From the NCBI RefSeq assembly GCF_910592395.1, contig NC_088324.1:16272953-16301902 (forward strand): a stretch of 28,950 bases of DNA. Direction: 5' to 3'. Below are positions 18,573 to 26,337 of this stretch, piece after piece. The position numbers were made by a program, and so were the translations under genes. A model generated the notes under the pieces. That model was not told where the DNA came from, did no database searches, and worked only from the letters and a program-made list of their open reading frames with translations. Position 1 is the first letter of the stretch. Each line of letters begins with the position of its first letter. This DNA comes from Lineus longissimus. Its lineage: Eukaryota > Nemertea > Pilidiophora > Heteronemertea > Lineidae.

Positions 18573-19842
18573 CTTGAAGAATCCCAGTGGATGCACTCAC
18601 CTCTGTCGAGTTATTTGGAACTGTCGTATTTCTTGAGTGTAACCTGCCAGTAACCTTCTTTAGAACATGCAGCTGGTCGGAGTTATACGCTGACTTGTTG
18701 TGCTCAGTTCACGCTTAGATCAGTGACAAGGGGACAAAGGTTCGAGGAACATTTGAGCCAACTATCAACAAGATAGTTAACTTTCCAGTGTTGTCCCTGT
18801 TGGAAAGAATATGGCCTGTTTCTTGTTTTGGCAGTTGGTTAACCACTCCCTCGTTGGTATAAGTACCTGCCGTTACTGTTGCGTTGAAGACGGTGCTCCC
18901 TGCTGAGTCCTGGTGGTTAACACAGACTTGGCGCGTGTTTACTGAGAGTCGTGATTATTATAACGACTTGACTTGTCCTCCATCAACTGATATATGAACC
19001 AGGCTGACCCTTGTCGAACTTAGCTAATTACTTGACGTTTTCTTTGGGTAGAGTCACAATCTACAGACATGCACCACATGTATATCACTATCCATTACTC
19101 TTTCTCAAGACTGAAGATGATTGTAGCAAATCACCTATCCCATCTCATACAGGCCTACTTATACTGGCAGCAAAAAATCTCTATTCAACTCACAATCTCC
19201 ATTCGATCATATCGATGTTGAGCATTAGTAGCATGCAATTAGTACTAGTACATCATTATAAACCAGTTATTAATGTCCCGTTGGGCCAGCCGAAGTGTGG
19301 CCATTCTTTATGTGTTTTTTTCCACCTTAGCTAGCGGGCGTCCTCGCGTTTAAAGAAAGCCATTAGTGCAACTAACCAAGCGTACAAACTTCAATACACC
19401 TAAACCATTCAATAAACTCACCATGTGGTTTATTGAACGTCCTTAGCAACCCATTGGTCTTTCAAGTCATTATTACCTTATCGTTCTGATCGAATGGACA
19501 GATATCAATAGGAAGTGACGTGGGAAGTTGATTAACCTTGATGTAAAATGCTTAAAACATTTCCTCTCCTCCTCCTCGTCGTCGTCGTCGTTGTCGTCGG
19601 CGTCGTCGTCGTCGTCATCATCATCATCATATAATTTCAAGATTTGGCGAGTTAGACCTAAGTCTAAAAGGTACACTTACTGCATGGGTTAGGGTGAGAA
19701 TCATTTCATTCAGCATTTAACGGAAACGTTCGGAAATCTCCGATTCCCCTTGATTACGACGGCACGAAACACAGCATCACCGGCATCGACGCCAGAATTA
19801 TTTCATTCGACATTTAGCGGAAACGTCCTCACCCTTTGAAGA
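18573..19842. other. Upstream flank of the 8.2-18.6 kb gene, with a trinucleotide run
   Basis: It should contain the promoter of the minus-strand gene; no clear TATA or initiator was identified. A CCT/CGT/CAT trinucleotide microsatellite occupies about 19565-19630. A single gggttaggg occurs near 19686. Confidence 0.4.
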
Positions 19843-20170
19843 GAACAACCTACTGTCATTGAGACAACCTGAATAGAGAGCTCCACATCCAGTACATCTC
19901 ACCCTACTCTCCTTGAAACAACCTGGATAGGGAGCTCCAAATCCAGTACATCTCACCCTACTCTCCTTGAAACAACCTGGATAGGGAGCTCCAAATCCAG
20001 TACATCTCACCCTACTCTCCTTGAGACAACTTGGATAGGGAGCTCCAAATCCAGTACATCTCACCCTACTCTCCTTGAGACAACCTGGATAGGGAGCTCC
20101 AAATCCAGTAAATCTCACCTTTTTTGAAGAGAACAACATACTGTCTTTGAGACAACCTGAATAGGGAGCT
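19843..20170. repeat. 54-bp minisatellite, about 5-6 copies
   Basis: Units of 54 bases (gacaacctggatagggagctcc core) run to about 20115, with degenerate longer units at both ends that contain the extra block found in the adjacent 70-bp array. A minus-strand open frame here is a repeat artefact. Confidence 0.9.
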
Positions 20171-20179
20171 CCACATCAA

Positions 20180-20207
20180 GGACATGGGTTAGGGTTAGGT
20201 CTAGGGC
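20180..20207. repeat. Short TTAGGG-like interstitial sequence
   Basis: The sequence around 20183-20207 reads catgggttagggttaggtct then aggg, about two and a half imperfect telomere-type repeats. It sits between the 54-bp and 70-bp arrays. Confidence 0.5.
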
Positions 20208-20224
20208 ACTGATCCAGGACAGGT

Positions 20225-20995
20225 ACATCTCAGTCTTTCGAGAGAACATCCTCTTGTCTTTGAGACACCTTGAATAGCAAGCTCTTCATCCATTACATCG
20301 CATCTTTTGAAGAGAGCAACCTACTGTCTTTGAGACACCTTGAATAGCTAGCTCCTCATCCAGTACATCTCACCCTTTAAAGAGAACAACCCACTGTCTT
20401 TGAGACAACTTGAATAGCTAGCTCCTCATCCAGTACATCTCACCCTTTGAAGAGAACAACCTATTGTCTTTGATACAACTTGAATAGCTTGCTCCTCATC
20501 CAGTTCATCTCACCCTTTGAAGAGAACAACCTATTGTCTTTGATACAACTTGAATAGCTTGCTCCTTATCCAGTACATCCCACCCTTTGAAGAGAACAAC
20601 CTATTGTCTTTGATACAACTTGAATAGCTAGCACCTCATCCAGTACATCTCACCCTTTGAAGAGAACAACCTATTGTCTTTGATACAACTTGAATAGCTT
20701 GCTCCTCATCCAGTACATCTCACCCTTTGAAGAGAACAACATATTGTCTTTGATACAACTTGAATAGCTTGCTCCTTATCCAGTACATCTCACCCTTTGA
20801 AGAGAACAACCTATTGTCTTTGATACAACTTGAATAGCTAGCTCCTCATCCAGTACATCTCACCCTTTGAAGAGAACAACATATTGTCTTTGATACAACT
20901 TGAATAGCTTGCTCCTCATCCAGTACATCTCACCCTTTGAAGAGAAACAACCTTCTGTCTTTGAGACAACCTGAATAGGGAGCTCCACATCCAGT
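20225..20995. repeat. 70-bp minisatellite, about 11 copies
   Basis: The gaatag word recurs about every 70 bases from 20271 to 20972. The unit is the 54-bp unit plus a block resembling ttgaagagaacaacctattg. Inner copies are nearly identical and outer copies diverged. Confidence 0.95.
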
Positions 20996-21006
20996 GCATG
21001 TCAGTC

Positions 21007-21480
21007 AATATCATCATGAAGAAAACCCCTTCACCCGCGAACTTTTCAAGCTGACGTACACACTGATTCCAGGTTTTCGAGCACTCCAGGGAATGGTTTG
21101 ACTATCAGTCGGCGGAGCTTTCTAAATGAAATTGCCCTGTGCATTCGCACTTTCGGCTTCCAAAAGAATCGACTCGAATCTTAATTCAAATCTGCCATTG
21201 CCGACATCATTGGCGCCAAGAACTATTTCTTTTGACCCTGTTGACCTCGCTTCTAAAAATTTTGTTTTAAACATTTAAATCAACTGCAAACATTTTCAAT
21301 AAAATCACCGAGCTATACATATACGATATATTAAGAAATATCTATAGTAATATTGAGTTATACGGTTACCTTGGAACTATTTGCACCCAATTACTCTTCC
21401 GCCAGCGTGACCTAGCCACAATCATGGCGCGTACCCTAAGGCCTGTCTTCAAAATGCCGAATATCTCACATCTAACATGA
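21007..21480 (+). repeat. Unit A, copy 1, of the 21-25 kb repeat cluster
   Basis: About 470 bases from atcatgaagaaaacccc up to the tRNA-like head. It is nearly identical to 21892-22376 (offset 885) and more distantly related to 24483-25035. No coding capacity is evident. Confidence 0.85.
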
Positions 21481-21481
21481 A

Positions 21482-21895
21482 TGCCCTGATAGCTCAGCGG
21501 TTAGAGCGCTGCGCTTTAGATTGTGTGGTCACGGGTTCGAAACCCGGCGAATGTAGTTTTTCGTTTTTTTAAAAGGTCTTCTTTCCATTTTTCACCCATG
21601 AACGTTATCAGGCGCGGATTCGAATTAGATTCAAACCCTGGCGAATCTTATATCGTTTTTTTTAAAAAGCTTTCTTTCTACTTTCATCCATGAACGTTTT
21701 GAGGCGCGTATCCAAGGGGGTGCACCAGAGGCACGCCCCCTAATTGATATAGAATCTTTGAAATTGACCATGAAATTTTGGAACACACCTGTAGTGCAGC
21801 AATTTTGATGAGAAATGCAGTGCACGCTCCCTCTTCTTCCAGTTCCTGGATCCGCCAGCGCTCTCAAACCATCATCATTATTATCATTATCAATA
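21482..21895 (+). mobile_element. tRNA-derived SINE, complete copy
   Basis: The head has an A-box TAGCTCAGCGGTTAGAGCGC and a B-box GGTTCGAAACC but does not fold into a proper tRNA. It is followed by a ~300-base body and a simple ATC/ATT tail (catcatcattattatcatta). Tail and head order fix the orientation. A second degenerate B-box-like segment (gattcaaaccctgg) lies in the body. The body recurs at 24150-24480 without a head directly attached. Confidence 0.75.
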
Positions 21896-22376
21896 TTATC
21901 ATGAAGAAAACCCCTTCACCCGCGAACTTTTCAAGCTGAAGTACACACTGATTCCAGGTTTTCGAGCACTCCAGGGAATGGTTTGACTATCAGTCGGCGG
22001 AGCTTTCTAAATGCAATTGCCCTGTGCATCCGTACTTTCGGCTTCCAAAAGAATCGACTCGAATCTTAATTCAAATCTGCCATTGCCGACATCATTGGCG
22101 CCAAGAACTATTTCTTTTGACCCTGTTGACCTCGCTTCTAAAAATTTTGTTTTTAAACCATTCAAACATTTAAATCAACTGCAAACATTTTCAATAAAAT
22201 CACCGAGCTATATATATACGATATATTAAGAAATATCTATAGTAATATTGAGTTATACGGTTACCTTGGAACTATTTGCACCCAATTACTCTTCCGCCAG
22301 CGTGACCTAGCCACAATCATGGCGCGTACCCTAAGGCCTGTCTTCAAAATGCCGAATATCTCACATCTAACATGAA
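21892..22376 (+). repeat. Unit A, copy 2
   Basis: Nearly identical to 21007-21480, with a few substitutions and a ~10-base insertion near 22155. It shows that A plus SINE was duplicated as a ~885-base unit. Confidence 0.85.
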
Positions 22377-22455
22377 TGCCCTGATAGCTCAGCGGTTAGA
22401 GCGCTGCGCTTTAGATTGGGTAGTCACGGGATCGAACCCCGGCGAATGTATTTTT
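22377..22455 (+). mobile_element. SINE head separated from its body
   Basis: This tRNA-like head matches 21482-21556 but is followed by unrelated sequence from 22464. The expected body appears only at 24150, so the SINE seems split by the insert at 22464-24132. Confidence 0.7.
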
Positions 22456-22463
22456 TCGTTTTT

Positions 22464-22517
22464 GGCTCACCGTAGGGGAGTCTATACGATACCGCAGTGT
22501 CCGTCGTCCGGCGTCGT

Positions 22518-22564
<47 letters not shown>

Positions 22565-24132
22565 CGTCGTATCCTATTTCAAAAACAGTGGCACGTTTTT
22601 TAACCGCTAGGCCTATGAACTTAAAACTTTGTACACATGACCCCCTAGGTCAGATGACCCGTGACACTAAATTTTTGTCCGATCTGATTCTCTACTTGGC
22701 CACCAGGGGGCCAAATGTGGATATCTAAAAAGTGTGATATCTCGCTTATTAGTGACTTGTTTTCGATAAAACTTTTGTGGTAGGTACTCATAGCAAGGAT
22801 ACATCATATATCTTACGGGTTTTTAATTTGATCTACTTTTCAAGGTCGCAGAGGTCAAATGGCGTGAATTGGCCGTTTGAGTGTAACTATGGCACGTTTC
22901 TCAACCACCAAAGCTATGAGCTTGAAACTTGGTACATACAACCCCCTATATCAGATAACCTCTGGTGCTGAATTTCAGCCTGATCTGATTCTTGACTTTG
23001 CCACCAGGGGGCCAAAACAGAAAAAGTAAGAAGTGCAATTAAGCCTGCTTATTAGCAAATTGTTTTTGATGAAATTTTTATGGCAGGGACCCCTAGCAAG
23101 GTTACCTCAGATGTTGCACGATTTTTCGGATTTGACCTACTTTTTAAGGTCGCAGAGGTCAAATGGCGTAAATTTGCTGTTTGAGTGTAACTATGGCACG
23201 TTTCTCAACCGCAACAGTTATTAACTTGAAACTTTGAACAAATGACCCCCTAGGTCAGTTGACCTCTTACACTGAATTTTGGTTCGGTCTGATTATTGAC
23301 TTGGCCACCAGGGGGCCCAAACTCAAAACTCAAAAAGTGTGATTTCTCGCTTATTACTGATTTGTTTTTGATAAAAGTTTCATGGTAGGTACTCCCAGCA
23401 AGGATACATCACATATCTTACGGGTTTTTGATTTGACCCACCTTTCAAGTTCACAGAGGTCAAAGTTGAAAACTTTACTGTTCTTGGTACGTTTTGTCGT
23501 TGTTCAATGTAAAGAGTTTTAATTTTGTGTAATGATGCATTTAGAAGCCACTATTTGTATGCCAAGTTTCAGCCAGATCGGAATTCAAATATGGCCGAAA
23601 TTGCATGTTTTGTGGGTTTTTCCTCGTATTGTGGCAATCCTAAGGTCGTGAGTTCAAACCCCGGTCAAGGACAGCCAAAAATATTTTTATTTTTCATCTT
23701 TTCCTTTTTTCTTTTCTGAGTTCTATCTTACATTTTCTTTATTTTTTGATTTATTTGGTGCCATAGATTTAATTAGGCGGCCATCTTGGAAATCGTTTTT
23801 TGCCGATTGCTGTAGTGTAACAAGTGATGAAATTGTTATGGTCAGGTGGATGTGTCTACATCACATATCACCCTGGTTTGTTATTTGACCTACCTGTCAG
23901 GGTCACTGAGGTCAAAGTTAAAAATATATTCACCGTGACCATTGTCATGGAGTGGCACGTTTCTTCACTATCATTTTCACCTAGACTCTACAAGCTTGGA
24001 ACCACAAGTCTCGGATTCACCACTTGGCCAGGGCCGGCTCTGAACTGGTCACAGATGCATGTATAAATTATGAGAGGCCTACATACTGTAGCACTTTCTG
24101 TAACTGTCTACTAAAAATACTTACGGTGAGCA
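22464..24132. mobile_element. ~1.67-kb insert bounded by short inverted repeats
   Basis: gctcaccgta at 22465-22474 is inverted as tacggtgagc at 24122-24131. Between them lie a CGT microsatellite (22499-22568) and a ~300-bp tandem array. The insert interrupts the SINE between head and body. Target-site duplications are not clear. It has no coding capacity that I can see. Confidence 0.5.
22570..24060 (+). repeat. ~300-bp tandem repeat, 4 to 5 diverged units
   Basis: The ggcacgttt word recurs at about 22590, 22891 and 23195, and as ggtacgttt at about 23486, a spacing of 291 to 304. A degenerate unit follows near 23954, after an inserted tRNA-like B-box (gtgagttcaaaccccgg, about 23648). Units share gacccccta, gccaccagggggcc, ctagcaagg/cccagcaagg and gcagaggtcaaa blocks. 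The first three units carry the same ccaccagggggcc core. Confidence 0.85.
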
Positions 24133-24149
24133 CAATGGCCCCTGGCCGT

Positions 24150-24480
24150 TTCATTTTTAAAAGGTCTTCTTTCCATTTTTCACCAATGAACGTTATCAGG
24201 CGCGGATTCGAATTAGATTCAAACCCTGGCGAATCTTATATCGTTTTTTTAAAAAGCTTTCTTTCTACTTTCAGCCATGAACGTTTATCAGGCGCGTATC
24301 CAAGGGGGTGCACCAGAGGCACGCCCCTGATTGTTATAGAATCTATCTTTGAAATTGACCATGAAATTTTGGAACACACCTGTAGTGCAGCAATTTTGAT
24401 GAGAAATGCAGTGCACGCTCCCTCTTTTTCAAGTTCCTGGATCCGCCAGCGCTCTTAAACCATCATCATTATTATCATTA
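24150..24480 (+). mobile_element. SINE body and tail, second copy
   Basis: Matches 21565-21895 closely, including the ATC/ATT tail. Its head is the detached one at 22377-22455. Confidence 0.75.
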
Positions 24481-24482
24481 TC

Positions 24483-25115
24483 AATATCATCATGAAGAAA
24501 ACCCCTTCACCCGCGAACTTTTCAAGCTAAGGTGCACACTGATTCCAGGTTTTCGAGCACTCCAGGGAATGGACCCATGGACATATATCGTCGTTGATGA
24601 TGGAGAGAGCGGTAGCCGGTACATATTGAGCACGGTTCACTAGCAGTTCAATGTGCTCATGACGTGACGAGAGCAAATCTCACGGGTGGGGCGGAAATTC
24701 GCCATATTGCTGACATCATCGGCGCCAACAACTGTTTCTTTTGACCCTGCCGGAGTCTTTCAAAACAATAAATGATTGTGTCTGACCCTGCTGACCTCGA
24801 TTTTGAAAAACTTTTTAAAAAGGTAATTCAAATGTTAAATCAACTGCAAAGATAATCTTTTATAACACTGAGGTATATACATACGATATGTTGAGAAAAA
24901 TCTGTACAACTATCGAAATATACGATTACTTGGAACTATTTCGGCTTATCACTTTGCCACCTGCGCGACCTTGTCACTATTGTGGCGCGCTCGTTTGCAT
25001 ATCGCATAATAAGAGGCGAATAAAATCTCCATTTCAACATGAAAGCCTTGACGGTTCAGCGCTGAAGGTGTTTGACTGTGGATCGGCAGGTCACGGGTTC
25101 GACCCCCGGTGAATC
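24483..25115 (+). repeat. Unit A, copy 3 (diverged), ending in a tRNA-like head
   Basis: The first ~85 bases match the other two copies. A replaced block (24565-24720) follows, then diverged sequence in the same order, ending in a B-box (cacgggttcgacccccgg) near 25095. A degenerate start of a further unit is at about 25180-25260. Confidence 0.75.
24572..24645. repeat. Direct repeat, copy 1
   Basis: About 67 bases starting gacatatatcgtcgttgatg match 25389-25456 essentially perfectly. Flanks differ, so this is a recent local copy. Confidence 0.85.
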
Positions 25116-25388
25116 TGCCAAATTTTTAATTTTTTTCTTCTTCCTTGTCTTGTTATCTAATCATCCATGTACAGATGTAAACATTTTCATTATCATCATT
25201 ATCATACCCCGCACCCAAACTTTTCATACTCCAGCACATACTGATTCCGGGCGTTCGAGTACATGAATTATGAGGTAGATGTATTGTTTCAATCATCGCA
25301 AATCTGCCTAAAACGGCAAGTTTTCTCAGGTACGGGTACGACAGTGGCGTGCGTCTTTTTCATTGAAACGACCTCGCACGGCCGGCAC

Positions 25389-25460
25389 CGACATATATCG
25401 TCGTTGATGATGGAGAGAGCGGTAGCCGGTACATATTGAGCACGGTTCACTAGCAATTTT
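25389..25460. repeat. Direct repeat, copy 2
   Basis: Partner of 24572-24645. The sequence before this copy (25310-25388) is not found beside the first copy. Confidence 0.85.
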
Positions 25461-25472
25461 GAAAAACTGCAG

Positions 25473-25730
25473 TCGTCGTCGTCGTCGTCTTTCGTCGTCG
25501 TCGTCTTTCGTCGTCGTCGTCTTTCGTCGTCGTCGTCTTCGTCTTTTGTCGTCGTCGCCTTTCGTCGTCTTCGACTTTTGTCTTTCGTCTTTCGTCGTCT
25601 CACTTTTTCCCTTAAAATGAACCAATATCACCAAAAACCGCAGTCACAAACATTTTTTTCACTTTTTTTGTGCTCAAAATGAACCAACATCACCAAAAAC
25701 TGTCGTCGTCGTTGTCATCGTCGTCGTGCT
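25473..25730. repeat. GTC/CTTTC microsatellite
   Basis: Imperfect gtcgtcgtcgtctttc units fill about 25473-25600. A two-copy duplication of an aaaatgaaccaa.atcaccaaaaac segment (about 25614 and 25677) follows, then another short GTC run at about 25702-25727. The Lys/Arg/Asp-rich minus-strand frames are artefacts of the repeat. Confidence 0.9.
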
Positions 25731-25782
25731 GTTGCATACATTAGACATTTTGAACTTATATTCTGTGTTGTCTTTATTTCAG

Positions 25783-26130
25783 AACCAGTGGCACTTCAGT
25801 GGGCTGGTAAATATGGTTGGAAAGTTGAGGAGTCTGGCTGGATATTCGTTGCCAATCAAGATTCTTACATCAAAACAAAGAACATCACTGAGATTACATT
25901 TAAAAGTAAGTGAATCCTCTCAAAAATCTTCATGGATGAGATACTCCCATTACTCGTCGTCGTCGTCTTTCGACTTTCGTCGTTCGTTTTTCGTCGTCTT
26001 TCGTCTTTCGTCTTTCGTCGTCCGTCTTTCGTCTTTCGTCTCAGAAGACCATACACCCAGGACATATCAACTTGAGCGTAATTCTCAGACTCTGACCTAT
26101 TGGCCTCAGGAATATCACAACAAGATTTGA
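25783..26130 (+). CDS. Last two exons of an unrecognised plus-strand gene
   Basis: Exon 25783-25905 follows a strong acceptor (gtgttgtctttatttcag) and ends at gtaagt. In phase 1 it encodes 40 residues of very protein-like sequence (LQWAGKYGWKVEESGWIFVA, then a Lys/Ile/Thr-rich end). Exon 26045-26130 follows ctttcgtctcag, keeps the phase, and encodes HTPRTYQLERN..TYWPQEYHNKI with TGA at 26128-26130. The junction restores one Lys codon. Phase continuity across two exons and a terminal stop support the model. Upstream exons were not found and probably lie left of the repeat cluster. The intron (139 bases) is mostly microsatellite. I do not recognise the protein, and no poly(A) signal is evident before the satellite. 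Confidence 0.6.
   Translation, partial: NQWHFSGLVNMVGKLRSLAGYSLPIKILTSKQRTSLRLHLKVSESSQKSSWMRYSHYSSSSSFDFRRSFFVVFRLSSFVVRLSSFVSEDHTPRTYQLERNSQTLTYWPQEYHNKI
25957..26041. repeat. Microsatellite inside the terminal intron, forming its 3' splice tract
   Basis: cgtcgtcgtcgtctttcg-type units continue up to the TCAG at 26041-26044. The same motif fills 25473-25600 upstream of the preceding exon. Confidence 0.9.
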
Positions 26131-26208
26131 TATCACCCAACAAGCCAATATATTACACCATTCAACTCTATATAGCGAGATTGGGATTTTTATAGGAACT
26201 ACTGTGCT

Positions 26209-26220
26209 GGGGGGGGGGGG
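26209..26220. repeat. G12 homopolymer
   Basis: Twelve consecutive G between the terminal exon and the satellite; length in the source may be uncertain. Confidence 0.9.
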
Positions 26221-26337
26221 ATTTCCGGTACTGGTGTCTGCTACCATAGCAGGAGAATGACAATTATTACAGGTTAAACCCTTAAAGTCCAATCCCGTCG
26301 CAAATACCTCAATCCCATTTCAAATACCACCGATACC

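Noticed and set aside
19798-20139. 113-codon minus-strand frame with Cys/Gly repeats resembling a secreted repeat protein
   Set aside because: The 54-bp minisatellite is a multiple of three without stops; no signal peptide or splice sites.
21482-21556. Possible genuine tRNA gene (plus), also at 22377 and 14048
   Set aside because: Good A- and B-boxes but no complementary acceptor ends; each sits at the start of a SINE or repeat unit.
25289-25634. Lys/Arg/Asp-rich minus-strand frames resembling a nuclear protein
   Set aside because: They translate the GTC/CTTTC microsatellite in two frames.
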